A stretch of 64,000 bases of DNA from Neomicrococcus aestuarii (GCF_014201135.1 NZ_JACHDR010000001.1:930001-994000), one strand, 5' to 3'; shown: positions 15,151-24,409, counted from the stretch's first letter. Notes: generated from the sequence alone by a model not told the origin. Numbers and translations are program-made.

Positions 15151-17585
15151 GTGTAGATACTGAATCCCGCGACGACGAGTTGTGGGCGGAGGAGCCTAGC
15201 CATCTGGCCGGTCACGCGAGGATCAGGGCGCGCATCGCGGGTCTGCACTGCTCCCTGTGCACGGGAACCATTGAGAAGGCGCTGGGCCGCCACCCGGGTG
15301 TTGATCAGGTCGCGGTCAGCCTGACCCATGAACAGGCGCTGATTGATTATGACCCCATGCTGATCCAGCCGCGGCAGATCCTGGGGACTCTCCGGGATAT
15401 GGGATATGACCTGTACGATCCGCGGAAGCTGCGTCCGTTCGAGGACGAGGAAGCCGATTTGATCCGCGAGGGCAAACGGCTCCTCGGAGCCGTCGCGGCC
15501 AGTCTGGCAGCGATCGCCTTGATACTGCAGGTTGCCGGGATCTGGTCGGTTCTGGTGCCGGCGTCGGTGGTGCTGCTGATGGTTCCGGTGGCCTATGCGG
15601 TCCTGCTCCCGGCAGGAAAGGCCCGCGCGGTCCTGGGGGCGCTGGGCATAATCGCCCCGGCCGCACTGGGATATGCCGGGCGCCAGCTGGGCCTGATCCC
15701 CGAGACATCTGCCGCCTGGATCACCGGAGTTCTCGCCGTGGCAGTGGTCTTCGGCGTGGCACCGCATATTCTGCGGATGGCTTATCAGGCCGCACGGCGG
15801 GGAATCCTTAACCAGCACGTGTTGCTCGAAATCGGAGCCTTCGCCGGCATCGCGGGCGGCATCATCGGACTGACAGGGATCTTCCCCGACTACCCGGCCG
15901 CACCGTTTTTCGCCGTCACGGTGCTGGTGGCGAACTACCACGTCTTCTCCGAATGGCTGTCTCTGCTGGTGAAAACGCGCTCCAGCCAGGCGGTACGCAA
16001 GCTGCTCGAGCTCCAGCCCGACACGGCCTTCGTGGTCCGGGACGGCCGCGAGGAAGAGATCCCTGTGGACAGGGTCATCGTTGGCGATGTCGTGCGGATA
16101 CGGCCAGGTGACCGGGTAGCGGTGGACGGGCGGGTCATCGAGGGACGCTCAACCCTTGACCTGTCCATGGTCACGGGCGAACCCGTCCCAGCGGACCGCT
16201 CACCGGGCGGGGAGGTCATCGGGGGTTCCATCAACGGCACCGGATCCCTTCTGGTGCAGGTCACGCGCACCGGAGCTGACAGCTTCCTGGCCCAAGTGGT
16301 CCGCCAGGTCGAAGACGCAAGGGCACTCAAGCCGGGTATCCTGCACCTCGTGGACCGGGTGCTGCGCGTCTACACGCCATCAGTTCTCCTCGTGGCTGCC
16401 GTTGCACTGCTGGGATGGTTGCTGGGCAGCTGGGCCTTCACCGGTGAACCCGACGTCCGCCGTGCAGTCTTCACCGGCCTTGGCGTCCTGGTCATGGGCT
16501 ATCCCTGTGCGGTGGGCATTGCAGCGCCCTTGGCCATCGTGCGGGCAGCGGGAGAGGCCGCGGATCAGGGCATCATCATGCGCACCGGTGAAGCGTTCCA
16601 GACCTTCGGTCAGGTGAAGACCATAGTGCTGGACAAAACCGGAACACTGACCGAAGGCCGCCCCACCGTCCGGGAAATCAGAGCCCTGGGGAGCGAATCG
16701 GACCTGCTGATTTTGGCGGCGGCCGCGGAAGGTCCCTCCGAGCATCCCCTCGCCCGCGCCATAGTTCATGCAGCCGAGCGGCGAGAACTCACCGTTCCCG
16801 CCGGGCAGAACTTTGAATCGCATACCGGATTCGGGATCACGGCACGCATCGAAGACAGGCAGGTCATCGTAGGACGGCCGCAATTCCTGGAGGACCAGGG
16901 AGTGGACCTGGCTCCCCTGGCCGAATCCGTCACTGAACCCGAAAATATCGGACGCACTGTCGTAGCTGTCGCCGGAGACGGGCGCCTGCAAGGAGTCCTT
17001 GCCCTGGGCGATGACATCCGCTCCGAGGCAGTCGAAGCGGTCACGGCGATGAAGGATGCAGGGATCCACCCCGTGCTGGCCACCGGCGATAATGCTCGCG
17101 CTGCTGCGCACATAGCAGACGAAGTCGGGATCAGGGACGTCCACGCCGGTATCCTGCCCGAGCAGAAAGCCGCGCTGGTCCGCGAACTGCAGGCCGACGG
17201 AACCAGCGTGGCGATGGTCGGAGACGGGATCAACGACGCCCCAGCGCTGATGCAGGCCGACGTCGGAATCGCCATGGGCGGTGGAACGGACATCGCGATG
17301 GAATCCGCCGATGTCGTGATTGTCCGTAACGACCTGCGGCTAATCCTGGCAGGACAGGAGAACAGCCGCTCCAGCTACCGCCGGACTCGCCAAAATGTTT
17401 CCCTGGCTTTCCTGTTCAACGGCATCGGCATCCCTGCCGCCGCAACCGGTCTGGTCTACCCCGTCTGGGCGATGGTCGCGATGGCATTGTCGGTCACCAC
17501 GATATTCATCAACAGTCTCGGCGGCCGCCCATCCCTGCTGTTCCAAGCCATCGGAAGCGTCGGACGCAGCCGCCACGAGGACTAA
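15147..17585 (+). CDS. Heavy-metal P1B-type ATPase with YPC instead of CPC
   Basis: 812 residues. An N-terminal HMA domain has a CxxC (GLHCSLCTGTIEKALG, about residues 30-45). The core follows: an actuator loop with MVTGEPVPAD, phosphorylation site DKTGTLTEG, the HP motif SEHPLA, ATGDNARAA and [10 protein letters not shown], with about eight membrane helices. The transmembrane ion site, normally CPC in copper or zinc pumps, reads GYPCAVG, so the first ligand is Tyr. That is rare among known P1B groups (CPC, SPC, TPC, APC), and the transported ion cannot be assigned. It starts by ATGA overlap with the chaperone. All ATPase motifs are intact, in contrast to many island genes. Confidence 0.88.
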   Translation: MSVDTESRDDELWAEEPSHLAGHARIRARIAGLHCSLCTGTIEKALGRHPGVDQVAVSLTHEQALIDYDPMLIQPRQILGTLRDMGYDLYDPRKLRPFEDEEADLIREGKRLLGAVAASLAAIALILQVAGIWSVLVPASVVLLMVPVAYAVLLPAGKARAVLGALGIIAPAALGYAGRQLGLIPETSAAWITGVLAVAVVFGVAPHILRMAYQAARRGILNQHVLLEIGAFAGIAGGIIGLTGIFPDYPAAPFFAVTVLVANYHVFSEWLSLLVKTRSSQAVRKLLELQPDTAFVVRDGREEEIPVDRVIVGDVVRIRPGDRVAVDGRVIEGRSTLDLSMVTGEPVPADRSPGGEVIGGSINGTGSLLVQVTRTGADSFLAQVVRQVEDARALKPGILHLVDRVLRVYTPSVLLVAAVALLGWLLGSWAFTGEPDVRRAVFTGLGVLVMGYPCAVGIAAPLAIVRAAGEAADQGIIMRTGEAFQTFGQVKTIVLDKTGTLTEGRPTVREIRALGSESDLLILAAAAEGPSEHPLARAIVHAAERRELTVPAGQNFESHTGFGITARIEDRQVIVGRPQFLEDQGVDLAPLAESVTEPENIGRTVVAVAGDGRLQGVLALGDDIRSEAVEAVTAMKDAGIHPVLATGDNARAAAHIADEVGIRDVHAGILPEQKAALVRELQADGTSVAMVGDGINDAPALMQADVGIAMGGGTDIAMESADVVIVRNDLRLILAGQENSRSSYRRTRQNVSLAFLFNGIGIPAAATGLVYPVWAMVAMALSVTTIFINSLGGRPSLLFQAIGSVGRSRHED

Positions 17586-17617
17586 GGAGCATACGCAAAG
17601 CACCGAACGCTGAGTGG

Positions 17618-18251
17618 GTGGCGATGTACCGGAATGGCACTCCGACATCGAAGATCGCTTCTATGGATGGCGTGGCGGCCAGCACCGTCCGCTACCACCT
17701 GCGCATCGCAGCCAGGACCGATCCCGACATCCCGGCCGAAGCACAAGAGAGCCAAGGGTGCTGTCAGCCCGGTGACGGCGGGTGGGCTGCAGAACATGGC
17801 CGACGCCATCAGCTCTTACGAAAGGGAGGGCCGGCTCCCATCCAGCGGCGGGTACACGACGCGTGAACGGGCCCTCGCCTCGTGGCTCCTGTCCAGATCG
17901 AGGGCAGCCGCCCGCGGCACTCTATCCACCGCATATCGTGAGGGCCTGGCTGTCATTCCTGGCTGGGACAGGCAGCCGACGCGGGCCGAGGAAAACGCGG
18001 CCCGTTGGGACCGCCGTCTGGCCGAGCTGGTTCAATACCGGCAGGACGGTAATGACTGGCCCCTGTACCAAAAAGCCTCCAGCGAAGAGGAACGGGTGCT
18101 GGGAATGTGGCTGCACGGGCAACGAATAAGCTTCCGCAACGGAACCCTCAGCAAGGAACACGAAGGCAAACTGGATGCCCAGCTCGACGGCTGGCGGCCA
18201 GGCAGGTCACACAGAAGTGGCGGCCGCAAAAGCAGTCGCCCCGCAGGTTAA
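17618..18251 (+). pseudogene. Helicase-associated-domain protein with N-terminal HTH, frameshifted
   Basis: The first frame (GTG 17618) encodes a DNA-binding helix-turn-helix (VAMYRNGTPTSKIASMDGVA, then STVRYHLRIA). The next frame, from about 17740, encodes two helicase-associated repeats (YEREGRLPSSGG ... RALASWLLSRSRAAA and WPLYQKASSEEERVLGMWLH). One extra base near 17739-17741 separates the two; without it the text reads PAEHKRAKGA. The protein type is common on Arthrobacter plasmids and islands and its role is unknown. It follows the ATPase gene by 33 bases. It is probably broken, unless the second half is made alone. Confidence 0.7.
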
Positions 18252-18426
18252 GGCGTGCACGGAGCCCCAGCTCATCACAGTCACGCCAACGAGGGGGATG
18301 CCTGCCCGGTTTTTCGGGTTCGCCGTGGGAGCACTGTTTTTTCTTGGACGCCGGACGTACTGTAAGCGGAATCCCTCGACTTTGGGATTCGGGTTCAACG
18401 GGAATGATGAGGATGGGCTGAAGGAG

Positions 18427-18696
18427 ATGACCCTCAAAGAGGAGTGGGACCGACTTGATGCAGAGACACACCACTGGCTTCTCGATAATCCAGGATGCGT
18501 GCTTGTGCCGAACACGATCACAGCCCGGATCCAGGACACTTCCGATAGGCAGATCGAAGTAGATGAGCACGGTCAGATGATCCCCTCCCGTGAAGATCTC
18601 GATTTCATCCGCGAGAAAGGTACTGACGTGGGCGCAGCCGACATCAGTGACGACCTGCGGTTCTTCGATGCAACCAAGCCCAGGGAAAGCGAATAG
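18427..18696 (+). CDS. Small conserved-looking hypothetical protein of actinobacterial islands
   Basis: An 89-residue acidic protein, starting TLKEEWDRLDAETHHWLLDN with PGCVLVPNTITARIQ next and ending DFIREKG...DDLRFFDATKP. The frame is open further upstream, and an ATG at 18298 preceded by ACGAGGGGG is an alternative start that would add a hydrophobic stretch (RFFGFAVGALFFLG). The shorter start has AAGGAG directly against the ATG, so the true start is uncertain. The fold looks helical and soluble. Similar short proteins occur in Arthrobacter accessory regions from memory, but no function is known. Confidence 0.5.
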   Translation: MTLKEEWDRLDAETHHWLLDNPGCVLVPNTITARIQDTSDRQIEVDEHGQMIPSREDLDFIREKGTDVGAADISDDLRFFDATKPRESE

Positions 18697-18838
18697 AGAC
18701 CTTTAGGCCTCGCAGCATGCCTTTGCTGACCAGGCCCGCACCACTATTTTAATGCTCGAAGCCAGGGTTGAGGACCTGAACGACCAGGTGCGGGCTGCGC
18801 AGTCCATCAACCGGACCATCATGAAACAGAAGGACTAG
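18697..18838 (+). pseudogene. Coiled-coil fragment, perhaps of a transposon accessory protein
   Basis: A frame ending at TAG 18836-18838 reads AFADQARTTILMLEARVEDL and NDQVRAAQSINRTIMKQKD, a short amphipathic coiled coil. It has no clear start; an ATG at 18752 lacks a ribosome-binding site. The heptad pattern resembles the C-terminal end of DUF6262/TnpC-like accessory proteins, but this is a weak match. The preceding and following DNA is featureless. Confidence 0.3.
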
Positions 18839-18925
18839 CCGACACCGGTCGCGAAACTCGAGCCGCGAAAACTATAGAAGACACCAAGTCTCAACGAGCC
18901 GGGCCACTCTCCGCGGCAGGCAGAC

Positions 18926-19049
18926 TCACTCCGCAGTCGTCTCCCCAAAGATGTACTCCTCCAAAAGACGCGTCTCAACCCGCCACTGGCCCCGGTTATT
19001 TGAGTCGATTACAGCTGTGAGGATCGTACGTTCAGGGACGCTCCCCCGC
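18926..19049 (-). pseudogene. Fragment of an excisionase-like HTH protein
   Basis: The minus-strand frame, bounded upstream by a stop, reads SVPERTILTAVIDSNNRGQW and RVETRLLEEYIFGETTAE before TGA 18928-18926. The end pattern (QWRV...LEEYI) is that of small excisionase-type winged-helix proteins. The helix-turn-helix start is missing. It may be a remnant of the island's excision module. Confidence 0.4.
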
Positions 19050-19169
19050 CGTTACTAACACTTTTGTCGCGCGTGTGAGGATCTGGGAATCGACTGCCGG
19101 ACGCATGGCCGAGCTGGCCGAGCGGGCGTACCCGCGGGCCGTCTGCCTTTCGTCAGGCCCGCCGATCCG

Positions 19170-19319
19170 TCAGACGAAATTATCCCGTTGAAGCCGGAAT
19201 GCGACCCACAGGCCGCATCGACGGCAGATATATGAGGGCTCGGATCCCAGGGCATGCAGCCTTTTACGCGGCATCGTCCTGCCACAACAGGAGCACATGT
19301 AGTCGGCGTCAGAGTCCAT
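19170..19319 (-). CDS. 49-residue double-CxxC zinc-ribbon protein at the end of the mer operon
   Basis: The frame ATG 19319 to TGA 19170 encodes a small protein with CSCC near residue 9 and CRRC near residue 32 (YMCSCCGRTMPRKR ... SYICRRCGLWVAF), the layout of a single zinc ribbon. It starts 3 bases after the end of the merB-like gene, so it would be translated from the same transcript. The ribosome-binding site is weak (GGAAG about 14 bases away). The cysteines might bind Zn or Hg. It is too short for most gene finders. Confidence 0.5.
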   Translation of the reverse strand: MDSDADYMCSCCGRTMPRKRLHALGSEPSYICRRCGLWVAFRLQRDNFV

Positions 19320-19322
19320 GGA

Positions 19323-19647
19323 TCAGGCCGGTCTTCCTAGCGGGTCTTGGTGTCCGCAGTTGCAGCGTTGTATCACGTTGGTCCGCGGCCCGGTGTTGGG
19401 TGCCGGAGCCTGGGCGAGCATTTGTCCTGCCATGGTCGAGGCGAGCCGGTAGGCCTCGTCTACGGGGATCACCGGGGTGGTTCTCGAGCCAGGATGCGCC
19501 TTCTTCGGGTGATGTTAAGAAATGGACTTGGTTGCAGAAGAAGGATCGAACGGAGCTGATATCTTCCGAGTTGATCAGTGAAACCACGGCGGTGGCAGGT
19601 TCAACGCTGGCGAGGCGTTCGGCGACTTGATTGACATCGTGCTTCAT
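19323..19647 (-). pseudogene. merB: merB-like protein (C-terminal half of alkylmercury lyase), frameshifted
   Basis: From ATG 19647 (GAAGGAAG upstream) the frame reads VEPATAVVSLINSEDISSVR, SFFCNQVHFLTSPEEGASWL and ENHPG, the C-terminal part of MerB including the catalytic-region Cys of FCNQVHF. It then slips: the neighbouring frame continues IPVDEAYRLASTMAGQMLAQ to a Cys-containing end (CNCGHQDPLGRP) and TGA at 19325-19323. One missing base near 19475 explains it. The N-terminal half of MerB, with the other active-site Cys, is absent even before the frameshift. It follows merA by 38 bases. Cleavage of organomercurials is unlikely. Confidence 0.7.
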
Positions 19648-19685
19648 GGTCTTCCTTCGGGTACTTGGTGCTGGTGCGGCTGGGG

Positions 19686-21130
19686 TCAGGAGGCGCAGCA
19701 GGAAAGCTTGGAGACGTCTGTGGTGAATGACTGGGCGGCGATCTTGATGCCTTCGGCCATGGTCAGGTAGGGGCTCCAAAGGTTCGCGACCTGTTCGACG
19801 GTCATGCCGGCCTCCAGGATGTACACGCCGGCCGCTGCCAGATCCCCGGCTTCCTTGCCGACCGCGGTGATGCCCACGATCCGGCCGGTGCTGTCGTCGG
19901 CAACGATTTTGATAAAGCCGCGGGTGTCGCGGTTCACGAGGGCACGGGGAACGTATTCGAGCGGCAGGACCCGGCATTCGCATCGGATGCCGGGTCCCGG
20001 GCTTCCTTGTCGGTCATGCCGACCGCGGCCAGGGCCGGGCTGGTGAACGTGACACGCGGCAGGTGCCGGTAGTCCACTTCGCTCCCTGCGTCGTTGAACG
20101 CGTTTTCGACCATGATGGAGCCGTGCGCGGCGGCGACGTAGACGAATTCACGGTGCCCGGTCACGTCTCCGGCGGCCCAGATCCTAGGGTTGGAACTGAC
20201 GAGCGTGTTCTGGACCAAGATCTCTCCGCAGTCTCCGGTTTTGACCCCAACAGTGTCCAGGTTCAGGCCGTCGGTGACGGCGCGGCGTCCGGTGGCGACC
20301 AGCAGTGTCGAGGCGCGGAACTCCTCCTGGCCTCCGGCGATGGTGGCTGTGGCGATCACTTCTGCCGCGTCGGGGTCCGTGCGGACGGAGGTTACGTCCG
20401 CACCCCGGACTACGCGAATGCCCTCGGCAGCGAAGACTCCCATCAGGGCCCTGGAGGCTTCGGGTTCCTCTGCAGAAGCGAGGCGGGAACGGACCAGCAT
20501 GGTCACCTGGGATCCGAGGCGGGCAAAGAGCTGTGCCTGTTCCAGGGCGACGTAGCCGCCGCCGAAGACGAGTAGGGTCTCTGGCACTTCCTCCAGTTCC
20601 ATGGCGGTGGTGGAGGTCAGGTAGTCCGTGGCCTGCAGGCCCTCTACCGGCGGCGTCCAGGGGCTCGATCCGGTGGCGACGAGGTAGTGGGCGGCGCGGA
20701 CCTCGCTGCGGGCACCGTCGGGGCCTGTGACTTCCAGGACCGGTTCCTCGGGGGTGCCGGCGAACGCGGCGTTGCCTTCAAGCAGTTCCCAGCCGTACTC
20801 CCCGACCAGGTCCGCGTATTTATCCGAGCGCATGGTCTGGACCAGGGACCGTTTGCCGCTGATGAGCTCCCTCATGTCCACAGGGCCCGCCGAGGTGCTG
20901 ATGCCGGGGAATCTGCCGTGCGCGTCGAGTGCCACGTGGCGAGCTTCGGCCGCGGCCAGCAGAGCCTTGGAGGGAATGCAGCCGGTGTTCACGCAGGTTC
21001 CGCCGACGGTGGACCGCTCGATCATCACAACGCGCTTACCCAGGTTGGTGGCCCGGATGGCGGCCGCAAAGGCACCGCCTCCGGAGCCGATAACGGCCAA
21101 ATCGAAATCCGGTACTGCTGCCTCGGGCAT
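19686..21130 (-). pseudogene. merA: Mercuric reductase, frameshifted near the C-terminus
   Basis: The start is ATG 21130 (GGAGG, spacing 4). The FAD site is DLAVIGSGGGAFAAAIRATN, the redox-active pair TCVNTGCIPSK, the NADPH region LLVFGGGYVALEQAQLFARL, and the second FAD motif IWAAGDVTG. The frame breaks near 19990-19998 inside a GC run, and the rest continues in the next frame: RALVNRDTRGFIKIVADDST ... LSPYLTMAEGIKIAAQSF-type text ending in KLSCCAS with the Hg-binding Cys pair. It lacks the N-terminal HMA domain, as many actinobacterial MerA do. Intact, it would reduce Hg(II) to Hg(0) with NADPH. As read, the last 80 residues are lost, which should abolish activity. Confidence 0.85.
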
Positions 21131-21203
21131 GGATCCTCCATTGAGTCTTTCGTGAGTGCGCCCGGCAGGCGCATCGTCCTTAGGGTTATAGGATGCTGGT
21201 TTC

Positions 21204-21235
21204 AGTCTGCACCTTTCCCTAAGCTGGAAGGTCAA
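21204..21235 (-). promoter_or_regulatory. MerR-type promoter of the mer operon
   Basis: On the minus strand -35 TTGACC (21235-21230), 20-bp spacer and -10 CAGACT (21209-21204). The spacer holds the imperfect dyad ACCTTCC ... GGGAAAGGT. It points to merA. A related dyad with arms CCCTC and GAGGG lies at about 21262-21278 before the divergent merR. Confidence 0.8.
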
Positions 21236-21314
21236 GAGCCCCCGGCACGTCCAAAGCCTTCCCTCAAAAGTGGAGGGTTATTAGAGGGCTTTCCAGCGAC
21301 CAGAAGGATGCACA

Positions 21315-21704
21315 ATGCGCATCGGTGAAGCTGCAGCCGCGGCCGGCCTGACGACCAAGACGATCAGGTTCTATGAGGACCGCGGGCTGCTCCCGCCAGC
21401 TGAACGCGCATCCAATGGCTATCGGGACTACGCCCACGACACCGTCAGCCGCCTTGAATTCATTCGCCGCAGCCAGATGGCCGGGCTGACCCTGGCACAA
21501 ATCCAGGACATCCTGAGGATCCGGGACGCCGGCTCCACGCCGTGCTTGCATGTCCGGGACGTGCTGGCGCGCCAGCTAATGGACCTGGACCGCCAGATCG
21601 CGGAGATCATGGCCCTTCGGGCCACTGTTGCCCGATACCATGCAGCCGCCGAGGCCGCCGATCCGGAGTCTTGCGATCCGGAACGGATCTGCAGTTACCT
21701 CTGA
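21315..21704 (+). CDS. merR: MerR-family mercury/heavy-metal regulator
   Basis: 129 residues, complete: helix-turn-helix MRIGEAAAAAGLTTKTIRFY, wing ASNGYRDYAHDTVSRLEFI, dimer helix VLARQLMDLDRQIAEIMALR, and metal-binding Cys residues in STPCLHV and in a C-terminal CDPERIC. These positions correspond to the three Cys that bind Hg(II) in MerR. It is divergent from merA, and two dyads lie in the shared region. As the only intact MerR gene in the island, it may also act on the similar promoter at 14805, which has the same ACCTTCC half-site. That cross-control is inference. Confidence 0.85.
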   Translation: MRIGEAAAAAGLTTKTIRFYEDRGLLPPAERASNGYRDYAHDTVSRLEFIRRSQMAGLTLAQIQDILRIRDAGSTPCLHVRDVLARQLMDLDRQIAEIMALRATVARYHAAAEAADPESCDPERICSYL

Positions 21705-21884
21705 GCAACTGATGCGAGCCACATCCGCGAAGCCGTACAAGCTCGCTAAATTGCTGAGCCGCTATTTTCCGCCGTCCAATCAGTTGTGGCCCACACCTTC
21801 CTTACGGCACAGAATCCGAACACCTTGTCAACAGCGGCATCCAGTGATGGCGGGGGCAGGACCGCCGCGACTGAAGAATTAACC

Positions 21885-21995
21885 CAAGATAACTGCGGCC
21901 GTCCAACTGAAGGCTACGCAGTTCGCCGCTCTTCAGCAGGCCGCGTACCGAGGGTTGGCCGATGTTCAGTTGCGTCGCTACTGAACAATGGTCAG
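21885..21995 (-). pseudogene. Helix-turn-helix fragment of an excisionase-like protein
   Basis: The frame reads CSVATQLNIGQPSVRGLLKS then GELRSLQLDGRSYLG, a typical small winged-helix of phage or island excisionases (V-A-x-x-L-N-I-x-x-P-S-V-x-x-L-x-K-S-G-E-L). The end of the wing and the normal C-terminus are missing. It is a second remnant beside the one at 18926. Confidence 0.4.
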
Positions 21996-22089
21996 GAAAC
22001 GCGGAGACGGTTTGTTCTCTTCGGGCATGGATCCATCGTATGTGTCCAAGCAGACTCCCCGCAGGAATGGCCAAGGAGGGAGTACTTCA

Positions 22090-22302
22090 TCAGTCTTCCT
22101 CGTATCTTCCGGTCAAGGACCTGGTCGCTGTGGTCAAGGCGAAGACGGCGTCCAGCTGCTCCGGGGTGAGCTCGAGGTCCGCAGCCGAGGCGTTCCCGGG
22201 GAGATCGTCCACGGTTTTCGGCCCGGACGACCGATCGCCGAGGCCACGGCCGGCCGGGACAGCAGCCAGGTAAGCGAGACCTACTGCATCCCCAGCCCCA
22301 CT
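22090..22302 (-). pseudogene. C-terminal fragment of an aldo/keto reductase
   Basis: The last 70 residues of a minus-strand frame contain DAVGLAYLAAVPAGRGLGDR, GPKTVDDLPGNASAADLEL and TPEQLDAV, the usual C-terminal cofactor-side motif and final helix of aldo/keto reductases. The barrel with the Tyr/Lys/His active site is absent. A gene fragment left by rearrangement. Confidence 0.6.
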
Positions 22303-22394
22303 CGCGGGCCAGGCACATGGCTTTCTCAAGCTAGTTGTGAAAGCAGTAACTGGCTCTGGAATGCTTACCCTTGGGATTACGCCGAGGCAAAAGG

Positions 22395-23453
22395 ATGAAG
22401 AACGAGATGACCGCCACCACCGATATCGCTGAGATCTTCTGCGACGAGTCTGGTCACGACGGCGAGAACCTGATGGCAGGCACCACTCCCGTTCTGGCGC
22501 ACAGCAGTCTTCACATGGAACTTGCCGAAGCGACTGATCTGGTCGCGTATCTCCGCAGGAAGACAAAAGCTCAAAGCCCGGCGTTGAAGTCTTCAGATGT
22601 GCTGCGCGACGGCCAGGCAATCGATGAGCTGTTCGGGGCGAATGGAAAGCTCGGTGGCCATGTCCAGGTGTACCTAGTCGAAAAGGCCAAGTTTGCGGTC
22701 GGTAAAATCATCGACCTCCTGATCGAGGAGGAGGCCTACCGTCGTGGGATCAACCTCTATGCCGGCGGCACGGCCAAACAGATGGCCGACGATCTGTACG
22801 AGTATGGTTCCCGCGCACTCGGTGCTGAGGGATGGAACGATCTGGTCTCTGGTTTTACTTCGCTAATGCGGACTAAACAGCGCAAGGGCGGAGAAAAGGA
22901 GGCAGTCGATAGCTTTTTCGAGAAGGTGGACACCTACCGCTTGAAGTCACGGCGCGACAAGGTGAGCAGAGTGCTGGAGTTGGTGTAGAGAACGCGGCAC
23001 CACGCTGACGCCTTCCAAGTGGCCATCGCCGAAGGTTTGGCCCTGAAGACTCTCGATCCACTACAGACGACTCTCTATCAACTCGCACTCACATGGCATC
23101 GCAAGCTGAAGCAGCCTCTAATCATCATGCACGATGAACAAACTGCCCTTACCGAGCCATTGCTTAAAATGCTTCTCAAAGTAGCGAATGAGGGTACTCC
23201 GCGCGGCTTCAACCTGCCCAACTACAAGTTCCCGCTAGTAGATGTGAAACACATCGACTCGAAAACAGACCCCCGTATACAGTTGGCCGATATCACCGCG
23301 GGATTCACTCGTCAGGTCGCAGAGTGCGCCTTGGCGGGAACAGCAGCGGATAAGCGCCTACGGCAGGTCCGCCGCCTCATTCACTTCAATTCGATCTGGG
23401 GCGACGGTAAGTCCTGGGAACAGATCCGCCCCCGCGAAATCTTCGTGGCCTAG
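22395..23453 (+). pseudogene. DUF3800 protein interrupted by an amber codon
   Basis: The gene starts at ATG 22395 with AAAAGG close by. The N-terminal motif is IAEIFCDESGHDGENL, the DUF3800 acidic start (DESG). A TAG at 22986-22988 ends the first 197 codons. The same frame continues without any shift (RTRHHADAFQVAIAEGL) to QPLIIMHDEQTAL and the C-terminal IQLADITAGFTRQV, the second conserved Asp of DUF3800. Both acidic motifs suggest an RNase H-like metal site, but no activity is established. DUF3800 genes are common on mobile elements. A single point mutation has split it. Confidence 0.8.
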
Positions 23454-23912
23454 TTACGGATGACTTCTGCTTTCAGAGGGGCGTTCCGCTTGGCGTGAGG
23501 GGTTTACGGTTGTTGATCGGCTCAACCCATCCGGCGCTACCTGCGGCGTGGCCAAAGGTGGCCGTCAACCTCCTCGTCTCACCGTCGACCGTCCACCGTT
23601 CGTCCAGTCGATGTTCCATGCGCGCTGCTGTACCGCGGCTGCGGCTGAAGGCCAGCCGGTCCCCCATCGGCGGGCCTTCTTTTTCCCTCGCTGTGGGCAC
23701 GATGGGCGAATTCCTGGCAGCAGTCGTCCCTGAAGTCGCTATTAGGCTGTCTGCCAGCGAGGACCGACATCCGACCGCATTTCCGTTCCCGCTTGTCATT
23801 AAAAGCACTTTCGTAGGTGCGGGATACCTCGTCGTGGATGGGCCCTCTTTGAGAGTCGGAATCCGGCATTGCTTCAGTGTTCGTCACCGTTCCGGTTCTG
23901 TAGGCTGTGCCC
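23454..23912. other. Intergenic stretch without a supported gene
   Basis: Long frames on both strands cross it, but none shows a ribosome-binding site, domain or membrane segment. The last 40 bases may carry the promoter of the small membrane protein gene at 23913 (TAGGCT as possible -10). Confidence 0.45.
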
Positions 23913-24062
23913 ATGAAGACGAGATCCCAATGGGGGCGGGAAGCTGTTCTCGGTTTCGTGGCCTCAATGGCTGTAGGCGTGTGGGCGTTGTCGACCCCCA
24001 ATTCCTTTTTGCTTGGCATAATCGCGATCTTTCTGATGTTCAGGACCGCGAATGCCGGTTAG
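23913..24062 (+). CDS. 49-residue membrane protein
   Basis: ATG 23913 to TAG 24062. The protein has a basic start (MKTRSQWGREAV) and two hydrophobic helices separated by a short turn: VLGFVASMAVGVWAL and FLLGIIAIFLMF, with a Pro/Asn/Ser turn between them. No Shine-Dalgarno sequence is seen, and the ATG lies just after a possible -10 element, so the mRNA may be leaderless, as is frequent in actinobacteria. Function unknown. Confidence 0.5.
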   Translation: MKTRSQWGREAVLGFVASMAVGVWALSTPNSFLLGIIAIFLMFRTANAG

Positions 24063-24295
24063 AACTGGCTTTTCGGGCCGCAAAGCCCGCCGCCCGAGAA
24101 GTAGGTACACCTCGGGCCGCCAGGCCTCAACCAAGACCAGCGACCCGCGTTCTTGAGTGGAACACCGCCCGCCGATTTGTGACCCGTGCCCTCCGAGCCA
24201 GAGGGGCTGCGAGCTCATCGAGGCAGCTGCCTAGTCCGGAAGTTCTCGCGGCTTTCCACATACGCCAAGACTCCCCTGCCGGCAGTCGGCAACAG

Positions 24296-24409
24296 ATGCT
24301 GCACTGGAGGCATGCTTACGAAGACATCATCCTGCTCGGCGAGGAGCGGGTCCTGGTCATCCAAGACCACAAAGATGGCAGCTGCTGGTGCGGCCAGACC
24401 TGGGATTGA
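24296..24409 (+). CDS. Short hypothetical protein with C-terminal CWC
   Basis: Only the end of a longer open frame looks coding: HWRHAYEDIILLGEERVLVI then QDHKDGSCWCGQTWD. The text reads like a folded small domain with a Cys-Trp-Cys pair. The true start is unclear; ATG 24296 is the nearest, and homology may extend about 20 codons upstream (LPSPEVLAAFHIRQ). No known family. Confidence 0.35.
   Translation: MLHWRHAYEDIILLGEERVLVIQDHKDGSCWCGQTWD

Larger units (their letters stand above)
21705..22394. other. Fragment-bearing region behind merR
   Basis: No complete gene. It contains an excisionase-like fragment (21885-21995, minus) and an aldo/keto reductase tail (22090-22302, minus), each listed separately. 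Long plus-strand frames here are overlaps with no domain. Confidence 0.5.

Noticed and set aside
15120-15941. 273-codon minus-strand frame
   Set aside because: Antisense to the HMA/YPC ATPase gene; composition (many His, Gln, Arg) is that of a shadow frame.
23495-24295. First 260 codons of a 304-codon plus-strand frame
   Set aside because: Composition is Arg/Ser/Pro-rich noise, and the small membrane protein at 23913-24062 is a better gene in another frame. Only the last 37 codons look coding.
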